63,360 bases of DNA from Cellulosimicrobium cellulans (GTDB taxonomy: Bacteria > Actinomycetota > Actinomycetes > Actinomycetales > Cellulomonadaceae): NCBI RefSeq assembly GCF_006539945.1, contig NZ_BJNZ01000026.1:1-63360 (forward strand), in the 5' to 3' direction. The notes under the pieces were generated by a model. The model made no database searches. It saw only the letters and a list, made by a program, of their open reading frames with translations, and was not told where the DNA came from. The position numbers and the translations under genes are program-made. Position 1 is the stretch's first letter. The number at the start of each line of letters is the position of its first letter. This document shows, piece after piece, positions 17,441 through 24,198 of the stretch.

Positions 17441-18547
17441 TCAGCGCGCCTCGCACGTCGCGAGCGAGTCGCCCTCGCCCGCGCCGATCGCCTCCATGGC
17501 CGCGCGGGCGTCGGCCAGCGTCGAGACCGCGGCGACGTGCAGGCCGTCGGGCACGTTGCCCACGACCTCCGGACAGTTGGCCTGCGGCGCGAGGAACCAC
17601 GTCGCGCCGTCGCGCAGGGCGCCGTACAGCTTCTGCTGGATGCCGCCGATCGGGCCCACGTCGCCCTCGACGCTCATGGTGCCCGTCCCCGCGATGACGA
17701 CGCCGTTCGCCTCGTCCTCGGGCGTGAGCCGGTCGACGATGCCGAGCGCGAACATCGTGCCCGCGCTCGGGCCGCCGATGTCCTCGATCTGGATCGACAC
17801 GTCGACCGGGAAGTCGAAGGTCGGGTCGATGAACACGCCGAGCAGCGCGGTGTCGCCGCCGTCGGTCGTCGTCACCGTGAGGTCGGTCTCCTTGCCGTCG
17901 CGCAGGACGCCGAGCGTCACGTCGGCGCCCGGGTCGACCGCCTCGAGGCCGTCGATGAGGTCCTGGTACGTCGGGACCGGTGCGCCGTCGAGCGCGACGA
18001 TGACGTCCCCCGGCTCGACGACACCGTCCGAGCCGCTGTCCGGGACCGCGGCCTCGACCGTGAGCGTGGCCGGCACCTCGTACCCGAGCTCGGTGAGCGC
18101 CGCGACCGTGGCGTTCTCCTGCGAGGAGATCATCTCGGCCTGGCCCTGCTGCTCCGTCTCCTCCTTGGTGCGGCCGGTCGGGAACACCTCCTCGACGGGG
18201 CGCACGCTGCGCGAGCGGTCGAACCAGCCCTGGACGACCTGGGCGAGGTTCACGGGATAGCCCGGGCCGCCCGCGACGGAGACGGTGGTCAGGCGCAGCT
18301 CGCCCGTCGAGTCGAAGGTCTCGGCGCCCGTGATGGAGATCAGCGGCGTGCCGTCCTGCTCGCCGAGCGTGTCCTCCGTCGGCCCCGGCGACCGCACCGC
18401 GTACGGCGCGGGCAGGATCGCGAGGCCTGCGACGAGCAGCGTCGTCGCGAGCAGGGAGATGCCGAACGTCAGGGACCGGCGGGTCACGGGCGGCGGGTGC
18501 TGCTCGTCCTCGGCGAGGAGGGCGTCGAAGGAGGGGGCGTCGCTCAC
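17441..18547 (-). CDS. PDZ domain and Lon-like (S16) membrane protease
   Basis: A 368-residue protein. One membrane helix (about 27-48) is followed by a PDZ domain (around EPGDVIVALDGAPVPTYQDL) and a Lon-type proteolytic domain. The catalytic Ser-Lys dyad is visible: Ser in IGGPSAGTMFAL and Lys in IGGIQQKLYGA. The protease domain should face the outside. Family members have no AAA module, so the substrate is not unfolded by ATP. The GTG start was chosen to give a short cytosolic tail; a GATGAT hexamer 6 nt upstream hints at a leaderless transcript. It ends 16 bp from the convergent PPA1309-family gene. Confidence 0.88.
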   Translation of the reverse strand: MSDAPSFDALLAEDEQHPPPVTRRSLTFGISLLATTLLVAGLAILPAPYAVRSPGPTEDTLGEQDGTPLISITGAETFDSTGELRLTTVSVAGGPGYPVNLAQVVQGWFDRSRSVRPVEEVFPTGRTKEETEQQGQAEMISSQENATVAALTELGYEVPATLTVEAAVPDSGSDGVVEPGDVIVALDGAPVPTYQDLIDGLEAVDPGADVTLGVLRDGKETDLTVTTTDGGDTALLGVFIDPTFDFPVDVSIQIEDIGGPSAGTMFALGIVDRLTPEDEANGVVIAGTGTMSVEGDVGPIGGIQQKLYGALRDGATWFLAPQANCPEVVGNVPDGLHVAAVSTLADARAAMEAIGAGEGDSLATCEAR

Positions 18548-18627
18548 CGGGACATCATCCCCGAGGATGCTGGGATCTCCCTGCCGACCGCGCCCGCGCT
18601 CCCCGACCTGCCGGCGTCGGCCGGCGG

Positions 18628-19722
18628 TCAGGGGCGTCGCGACCGGGCCTGCCGCCACACGGCCGCGGTCCCGAGCACCGCCACGGCCGCTCCCGCGGCA
18701 CCGAGGGCTGCGGCGTCACGACCCCCGAACCGCAGCCCCGCGACGCCCACCCGACCGCGTACCTCCGCGAGCAGCACCTCCAGCGCCGCGGCGCCCGACC
18801 ATGTCGGCGACCACCCGGCGTCGTGCAGGCGCCCGGCCGCGACCGACCACGGGTGCACCACGAAGGCCAGGTCGCTCGCCGGAGACGGCAGCACCCCGAC
18901 CCGGTGCAGCCGTTCGGCCGCGCCGAACGCGGTCGCCGACGGGAGCTGGACCGTACGCAGGCCGGCCGCCGCGGCCACCGTCTCGGAGTCGAGCGCGTCG
19001 GGGAGCCCGTCGCGCAGCGGACCGGCCGTCAGCCCGCCGACGAGGCCGCCGTCGAGCGCGACACGGACCGCCGCGACGACGTCCTCGACGTGCACGAGGT
19101 GCCATGTCCGCTCCCCGCCGCGGACCGTGAGCAGGCGCGGGGCCTCGAAGTGCCGCGTGAGGAGCGTGTCGATCCCGGGCCCGACGACCACCACCGGCCG
19201 CACGAGCCCGAGCGGCACCCCGCTGAGCGCCTCGCGCAGCGCGTCCTCGAACGCGGCCACGTCCCCCGCGAAGCCTGGTCCGTCGTCGACGGCGACCGGG
19301 TCGTCGTCCTCGATCACCGCGCGGCCCGGCGCCGCCCCGTGCACGGCGGCCGAGGTCACCGCGACGACGTGCTCGATCCCCGCGGCGACCGCGGCCTCGC
19401 CCGCGCGCCGCCCGAGGAGCGCGAGCCGGGCGCGCTGCTCGGCGTCGGTCTTCGCACGCGGCGCCCCGAACTCCCCCGCCGGGGCGACCACGACGAGCCG
19501 GCGCGCGCCGTCGGGCCACCCCTCGGCGTCCACGGGCGACGCCTCGGCCGCGCCCAGTCCCCGGCGGACCGCGTCCGCGACCTGACCGACCCCGACGACC
19601 ACGACGGGGTCGCGCGGAGGCGTGACGGGCCGGACCACAGGGTCCTCCCCCTGTTCGCCCGGGGGCAGTCCCCCGGGGGGGACCACGTCGCTGCGCCGTG
19701 AGCGAACCCGGCCCTCGGACAT
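18628..19722 (-). CDS. NAD-dependent epimerase/dehydratase-like protein
   Basis: A 364-residue atypical extended-SDR protein. It has a degenerate nucleotide-binding start (VVVVGVGQVADAV instead of GxxGxxG), then VVAVTSAAVHG, RPVVVVGPG and WHLVHVEDVVAAV segments that match epimerases. No Tyr-xxx-Lys catalytic pair is evident, so it may bind NAD(P) without the standard chemistry. A hydrophobic C-terminal segment (about 335-355) could anchor it to the membrane. Actinobacterial homologues are usually found next to the zinc-dependent metalloprotease gene, as here (divergent). Confidence 0.75.
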   Translation of the reverse strand: MSEGRVRSRRSDVVPPGGLPPGEQGEDPVVRPVTPPRDPVVVVGVGQVADAVRRGLGAAEASPVDAEGWPDGARRLVVVAPAGEFGAPRAKTDAEQRARLALLGRRAGEAAVAAGIEHVVAVTSAAVHGAAPGRAVIEDDDPVAVDDGPGFAGDVAAFEDALREALSGVPLGLVRPVVVVGPGIDTLLTRHFEAPRLLTVRGGERTWHLVHVEDVVAAVRVALDGGLVGGLTAGPLRDGLPDALDSETVAAAAGLRTVQLPSATAFGAAERLHRVGVLPSPASDLAFVVHPWSVAAGRLHDAGWSPTWSGAAALEVLLAEVRGRVGVAGLRFGGRDAAALGAAGAAVAVLGTAAVWRQARSRRP

Positions 19723-19791
19723 GGCCCAGCCCCCGTTCTCGGCGGTCGATCGTGGTTACGGTGATCACCGACGCTACCGTGAGGAGTCGCC

Positions 19792-21324
19792 ATGAGCAGC
19801 CTTCCCCCCGACCGCACGCCCGGACCGGACGACGACACGCCCTTCGACCCGCGGTTCGAGGAGCTGCTCCGCTCGATGCTCGGACCCGACGCGGACGAGG
19901 CGCTGCGCGAGCTCCGTGCCCGCGGCCTCGACCCCCAGGCGCTCGCGGCCGGGGGCGCCGCGGACCCCCAGCTCTTCCAGCACGTCCTCGCGCAGGTCCA
20001 GCGGCTGCTGTCGACGCCGAGCGACGGCCCGGTGAACACGGACGTCTCGCACGACGTCGCGCGCCAGGTCGCCGTCGCCGAGGGCGACCCGTCCGTCACG
20101 GCGGCGCAGCAGCGGGCCGTGACCGAGGCGCTCTCCGTCGCCGAGCTGTGGCTCGACGCCGTCACCGACCTCCCGCCGTCGGGCGGGCGGGCCCAGGCCT
20201 GGAGCCGGTCCGAGTGGGTCGAGCACACGCTCCCGGCGTGGAACGAGCTCGTCGCGCCCGTCGCGGCGTCCGTCGCCGAGGCGCTCGCGACGGTCCTGCG
20301 CGACCAGCTCCCGGAGGGCCTCGGCGACGACCCGTCGGCGCTGCCCGGGGTCGGGTTCACGCTCCCGGGCCAGGTGCCCGGTCTCCCCGCGGGTGCGCTC
20401 GGGCTGCCGGGCGACCCCGCGGCGCTCATGCAGCGCCTCGGCTCGGCCGTCTTCGGCATGCAGGTGGGCCAGGCGGCGGGCACGCTGTCGCGCGAGGTCT
20501 TCGGTGCCACCGACGTGGGGCTCCCCCTGCTCGACCAGCCCGGGACCGTCCTCCTGCCCACGAACGTCGAGGCGTTCGCCGAGGGTCTGGACGCCCCCGA
20601 CGACGAGGTACGCCTGTTCCTCGCGCTCCGCGAGGCGGCCCACGCGCGACTCTTCACGCACGTGGCGTGGCTGCGCGGCCACCTGCGCGGCCTCGTCGAC
20701 GCGTACGCGCGCGGCATCACCATCGACCTGTCGGCGCTCGAGTCGCAGCTCTCCGACGTCGACCTCACCGACACGGACGCCCTCCAGCGCGCCCTGTCCG
20801 GCGGCGTCTTCGGGCTCCAGAACACTCCCGAGCAGCAGGCCACGCTCCTGCGGCTCGAGACGACGCTCGCGCTCGTCGAGGGGTGGGTGGACGAGGTGAC
20901 GGCCACCGCCGCCCTCCCCCACCTGCCCCACGCGGTCCCGCTGCGCGAGATGCTGCGCCGCCGGCGCGCCGCAGGAGGCCCCGCCGAGCACACGTTCGCC
21001 ACCCTGGTCGGCCTGGAGCTGCGTCCCCGACGCTCGCGCGACGCGGCGGCGCTGTGGGCGCTCATCGCCGCGCAGTCCGGGTCGAGCGCGCGCGACGGCG
21101 TCTGGGACCACCCCGACCTCCTGCCGGACGCGACGGACCTCGACGACCCCGCCGGCTACGAGAGCCGACGGGCCGTGACCCGCATCGAGGAGGCCGACGT
21201 CGACCGCGCGCTCGAGGAGATCTTCCGTGCCGCCGAGGGTGCGGGCGGCGCGGAGCCCCCGACCGGGACGACGGACGACGCGACCGACGACGGGCCGACG
21301 GACGCGGGCGGCAGCGCGCGCTGA
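19792..21324 (+). CDS. Zinc-dependent metalloprotease family protein (DUF2342/TIGR03624)
   Basis: A 510-residue cytosolic protein of the actinobacterial zincin-like family often annotated as a putative hydrolase. The metal-site region reads LREAAHARLFTHV, with the downstream family segment LVEGWVDEV. A canonical HExxH is not present; the family itself uses EAAH, so activity is uncertain. A ribosome site GAGGAG lies 6 nt before the ATG. TACGGT (19757-19762) and TACCGT (19775-19780) are candidate -10 boxes. The C-terminal 40 residues are acidic and low-complexity. Confidence 0.85.
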   Translation: MSSLPPDRTPGPDDDTPFDPRFEELLRSMLGPDADEALRELRARGLDPQALAAGGAADPQLFQHVLAQVQRLLSTPSDGPVNTDVSHDVARQVAVAEGDPSVTAAQQRAVTEALSVAELWLDAVTDLPPSGGRAQAWSRSEWVEHTLPAWNELVAPVAASVAEALATVLRDQLPEGLGDDPSALPGVGFTLPGQVPGLPAGALGLPGDPAALMQRLGSAVFGMQVGQAAGTLSREVFGATDVGLPLLDQPGTVLLPTNVEAFAEGLDAPDDEVRLFLALREAAHARLFTHVAWLRGHLRGLVDAYARGITIDLSALESQLSDVDLTDTDALQRALSGGVFGLQNTPEQQATLLRLETTLALVEGWVDEVTATAALPHLPHAVPLREMLRRRRAAGGPAEHTFATLVGLELRPRRSRDAAALWALIAAQSGSSARDGVWDHPDLLPDATDLDDPAGYESRRAVTRIEEADVDRALEEIFRAAEGAGGAEPPTGTTDDATDDGPTDAGGSAR

Positions 21325-21343
21325 GCCCGGGGCGTCCTGCCGC

Positions 21344-21928
21344 TCAGGGACCTTCCGACGTCGCGTCGGCCGCGAGCCCGGCGTCCTCCCCGGAGGCTCC
21401 GGGCTCGTCGCCGTCGGGTTCGAGGTCCGCGTCGCGCGCGAACGAGACGCCCTCCAGGAAGCCGCGCGCCCGGTCCGTCCGCGGGTACGGCTCGAGCAGC
21501 TTCCAGAACCCCGGGCCGTGGCCGGCGTGGAGCAGGTGGGCGAGCTCGTGGAGCAGCACGTAGTCGAGCACCCAGGGAGGCATCCCCCGCACCCGGGTCG
21601 AGATGCGGATCGTCCCGTCGATGAGGGTGCACGACCCCCACCGCCGGTCCTGGTTCCCGGACCAGCGCACGCTCGTGGGGTGCGCGCGGCCGCCGAGGTA
21701 CTTCTCGGACAGCTCGACGGCGCGACGCTCGAGCTCGTCGTCGGAGGGGCGTCTCCGCCGCTCGGAGTCGGCCAGGCGGTCGAGCATGCGCTGGACCCAC
21801 TCGCGCTCCTGGGCGCGGGTGAAGCGCGCCGGGATCGCGACGATGGTGCGCTCGCCGTCGCGGTAGGCGCTCACCGTGCTCTTGCGTCGGCGGCTGCGCC
21901 GAACCTCCACGATCGTCTCCCGGACCAC
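21344..21928 (-). CDS. YgjP-like metallopeptidase (DUF45/M48)
   Basis: A 194-residue protein with the catalytic zinc motif HELAHLLHAGHGPGFW (HExxH with a downstream His ligand). The family's preceding SVRWSGNQDRRWGSC is also present. It is a soluble cytosolic zinc peptidase-like protein, possibly interacting with the NTPases that E. coli YgjP homologues accompany; that link is not shown here. It starts with GTG and ends in an acidic tail. It converges on the zincin gene with a gap of about 19 bp. Confidence 0.88.
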   Translation of the reverse strand: MVRETIVEVRRSRRRKSTVSAYRDGERTIVAIPARFTRAQEREWVQRMLDRLADSERRRRPSDDELERRAVELSEKYLGGRAHPTSVRWSGNQDRRWGSCTLIDGTIRISTRVRGMPPWVLDYVLLHELAHLLHAGHGPGFWKLLEPYPRTDRARGFLEGVSFARDADLEPDGDEPGASGEDAGLAADATSEGP

Positions 21929-21940
21929 GCTCAGACCGTA
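21929..21940 (-). promoter_or_regulatory. Candidate leaderless promoter of YgjP-like gene
   Basis: TACGGT (21935-21940 on the minus strand) lies exactly 6 nt before the GTG, with no Shine-Dalgarno sequence. Confidence 0.6.
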
Positions 21941-22163
21941 GTGGTTCTGGCCACGAAAAGGCAGGGCCCCACGCCGCGTGGTGGGGATTCCCGCGCCACG
22001 CGGTCGAGCGGACGTCGCGAGGAGCTGTGCTCCCGGTCAAGGAACCGCCCGTGGAGCGTCGTCGAGGTCTGCCTGTGGACAACGCGGGTCGGAGGGCGCC
22101 GCCGTGCCACGCTCGTCACGGGCGGCCGACCGTGCCACCCGCCCCACGACCCGCGGAGGACAC

Positions 22164-23285
22164 GTGCAGCGACGACGCGTGCTGCGACCCGAGGCCCCGC
22201 TGCTCCGGCGCGCCCCGGGCGAGGTGCAGGTCGGCACCGACCCCCGCTGGTCGGTCCGGCTCACCGGGCTCGAGCCCGCTGAGGAGGAGTGGCTGCGCGC
22301 GCTCGCCGCGCCGTCGGCCCGGCGCGGCGAGGGCGTCGAGGCCGGGACGCCGTCGCCCGGTCGCCGGGCCGCGCTCGTCCGGCTCCTCGAGGAGGCGCAC
22401 CTGCTCGTCCCCGCCCGCCGACGACGCCCGGTCTCGCCCGCGCCGGGCCACGGCGAGGCGGACGCGGGCGTGCTCTCGGCGCTGCGGCCCGACGGCGCCG
22501 GGCACCGCGTGCTCGCAGCCCGCGCCCGGGCGACCGTCGCCGTCGTCGGGCTGGGGCGGGTCGGGGCCGCGCTCGCCGTGCACCTCGCGACGGCCGGCGT
22601 GGGCACGCTCGTCCTGGAGGACCGCGGCACGGTCCTCGCCACGGACGTCGGGGTGGGCGCGTACCGGTTGCGCGACGTCGGAGCGCCCCGCGACGCCGCG
22701 GTCCGCCGGCTCGTCGAGGAGGTAGCCCCCGGCGTCGTCGTCACCTCGGGCGTGGACGCGCGCCCCTCGGCCGACGTCGCCGCGGCGGCGGGGTCACCCG
22801 GCCTGCTGCCGGACGTCGTGGTCGTGGTCGAGCACGGCGCGGCGGACCCGGGACGGGTCGGGAGGATCGTGGGAGAGGGAGTGGCGCACCTGTCGGTCGT
22901 GGTGCGCGAGGCCGACGTCGTCGTCGGACCGTTCGTCCGGCCGGGCCTCGACCCGTGCCTGACGTGCGTGGACCTGCACCACGCGGACGCGGACCCGTGC
23001 TGGCCGCAGCTCGCGCGGCAGCTGCGCGATCGGAGCGTGCGCGCGGTCGAGGAGTCGTCGCTCGCGGCGTCGGCGGCCGCAGTCGCGCTCGGTCAGGTCC
23101 TGGCAGCCCTGGACGGGCTGGTGCCCCGCGCAGCCACGGCCCGCATCGAGATTCCTGCTCCCGATGCGGTGCCGCGGCTGCGCGCGACGGGTCGCCACCC
23201 GCGGTGCGGGTGCGACGAGCTGGCGCGCACGCCCCCGGACGGGGCGCCGCTCACCATGTCAGGCCGCCGTCGAGGCGCCGACTGA
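22164..23285 (+). CDS. ThiF/E1-like adenylyltransferase-family protein
   Basis: A 373-residue protein. A N-terminal region (1-110) resembles the peptide-binding start of E1-like proteins associated with thiazole-type peptide modification. It is followed by a Rossmann domain with VAVVGLGRVGAALAVHLA and LVLEDRGTV. Four cysteines, CLTC in the middle and a late RCGC, probably bind zinc as in E1/ThiF proteins. The adenylation Arg and Asp residues are not obvious, so it may be non-catalytic. GTG was chosen because GGAGG lies 4 nt upstream. It is a usual neighbour of whiB7 and uvrD2 in actinobacteria. Its last 27 bp overlap the 3' end of whiB7 on the other strand. Confidence 0.75.
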   Translation: MQRRRVLRPEAPLLRRAPGEVQVGTDPRWSVRLTGLEPAEEEWLRALAAPSARRGEGVEAGTPSPGRRAALVRLLEEAHLLVPARRRRPVSPAPGHGEADAGVLSALRPDGAGHRVLAARARATVAVVGLGRVGAALAVHLATAGVGTLVLEDRGTVLATDVGVGAYRLRDVGAPRDAAVRRLVEEVAPGVVVTSGVDARPSADVAAAAGSPGLLPDVVVVVEHGAADPGRVGRIVGEGVAHLSVVVREADVVVGPFVRPGLDPCLTCVDLHHADADPCWPQLARQLRDRSVRAVEESSLAASAAAVALGQVLAALDGLVPRAATARIEIPAPDAVPRLRATGRHPRCGCDELARTPPDGAPLTMSGRRRGAD

Positions 23286-23696
23286 CGCCCCGGCCTCGAC
23301 GCGCCCGGCCTCCTGCGCCTGGCGCTCGGCCTCGCGGGCGAGCACCTCGGCCTTGCTCGGACGGCCGCGGCCGCGCTTGCGCGCGACGACGACGCCGTCC
23401 ACGAAGACCTCGCCGCCCCAGACACCCCAGGGCTCGCGACGCTCGATCGCGCCGGCGAGACAGCCCTCGACGAGGGGGCACGTGCGGCACAGGGCCTTGG
23501 CCTCCTCGACCTCGGCGGACCGCTCGGCGAACCAGAGCTCCGGGTCGTTGGTGCGGCAGGGCAGCAGACCCGCGAGGAGACGGTCGAACTCCGCGGAGTC
23601 CTTCTCGCCGAGGGGCGTGGCCAGCGGTTGGTGGGGGACCCAGGGGCCGGATCCGCCCTGGGCAGTGATGTTGTCGAGCAGCGCGGTGAGCCGCAC
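23259..23696 (-). CDS. whiB7: WhiB7-type iron-sulfur transcriptional regulator
   Basis: A 145-residue WhiB protein. The four iron-sulfur cysteines are present: one in LLPCRTND, then CRTCPLVEGC. The WhiB turn GVWGGE and a C-terminal AT-hook KRGRGRPSK follow. The AT-hook with the uvrD2 linkage identifies the WhiB7/WblC class, which works with the principal sigma factor to activate intrinsic antibiotic-resistance and redox genes from promoters with an AT-rich element. The GTG start has GGAGG 5 nt upstream. A leader of about 400 nt with an upstream ORF and attenuator precedes it. The AT-hook is followed by an Ala/Glu-rich tail longer than in mycobacteria. Confidence 0.92.
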   Translation of the reverse strand: MRLTALLDNITAQGGSGPWVPHQPLATPLGEKDSAEFDRLLAGLLPCRTNDPELWFAERSAEVEEAKALCRTCPLVEGCLAGAIERREPWGVWGGEVFVDGVVVARKRGRGRPSKAEVLAREAERQAQEAGRVEAGASVGASTAA

Positions 23697-23820
23697 GATG
23701 TCCTCCAGTGATGTCCTGTCGTGGGTGTGAACGTCGTCGTCACAGGGCCCCGAGGACAGCGGTCCCCGTCATGGGAGAGACGGGAGAGACCGGTGATCCT
23801 CATCGGCGGACGTGCTCTGG

Positions 23821-23860
23821 AGAACACGAAGGCCACGGGTCCGAGACGGACTCCGCGGCC
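23821..23860 (-). terminator. whiB7 leader attenuator
   Basis: On the minus strand RNA, positions 23860-23848 pair with 23843-23831 to give a 13-bp stem with one G-U pair, one bulged A and a 3-nt loop (23844-23846). It is followed at 23830-23821 by UUCGUGUUCU. This is an intrinsic terminator located 17 nt after the stop of the leader ORF and 125 nt before the whiB7 start. A second hairpin, TGGTC-GGTCA-GACCA (23871-23885), overlaps the ORF stop and could compete with it. Confidence 0.78.
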
Positions 23861-23877
23861 TGGAAGGTTCTGGTCGG

Positions 23878-24033
23878 TCAGACCAGACGTGTCCTGGAGG
23901 CGGAGTCGGGAGCGGGGCGGGTGACGAAGGTGCCGCCGCGGTGCGCGGTTGCACGCGGACGGAGTCCTCCTGGCGTGCCCGTGCAGACGGACGCGTTATC
24001 CAGCAGGTTCGCCATGGCGATCTGGTTCTTCAT
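23878..24033 (-). CDS. whiB7 leader peptide (upstream ORF)
   Basis: A 51-codon ORF starting MKNQIAMANLLDN and ending RTRLV just before the attenuator stem. The second half is rich in Arg, Thr, Pro and Gly (LRPRATAHRGG). The upstream sequence (GGGGGTGGGAAAGCTG) is only a weak ribosome site. By analogy with mycobacterial and Streptomyces whiB7/wblC leaders, ribosome stalling by antibiotics on this ORF would prevent the terminator from forming. The ORF and its position are seen directly; the mechanism is inferred. Confidence 0.72.
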   Translation of the reverse strand: MKNQIAMANLLDNASVCTGTPGGLRPRATAHRGGTFVTRPAPDSASRTRLV

Positions 24034-24103
24034 CAGCTTTCCCACCCCCTCTCTCCGTTCGAGGCCCGCCTCCCGGCGCGCCCCTCTCCATCAGGACTCG
24101 TCG

Positions 24104-24152
24104 ACCATATGACGCGCGTCGCGAGACGCACAACTTATTTACGGGAATTTCT
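24104..24152 (-). promoter_or_regulatory. whiB7 promoter with AT-rich activator element
   Basis: On the minus strand, TTGTGC (-35, 24128-24133), an 18-nt spacer and TATGGT (-10, 24104-24109). Directly upstream of the -35, 24134-24152 is strongly AT-rich (GAAATTCCCGTAAATAAG), which is the position of the WhiB7 AT-hook binding element. This implies autoregulation. Confidence 0.72.
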
Positions 24153-24177
24153 TCGACGAGTTTCTCGAACCCTCCTC

Positions 24178-24195
24178 GGAGCCGAGAACGGCTCC
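24178..24195 (-). terminator. Short stem-loop after uvrD2
   Basis: GGAGCC (24178-24183) and GGCTCC (24190-24195) form a 6-bp stem with a 6-nt loop directly after the uvrD2 stop. It could separate uvrD2 transcription from the whiB7 promoter. Confidence 0.4.
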
Positions 24196-24198
24196 TCG

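Noticed and set aside
23769-23954. Alternative 61-codon leader ORF over the whiB7 attenuator
   Set aside because: It starts with GTG inside the better uORF, reads through the attenuator stem, and is Pro/Ser-rich shadow translation.
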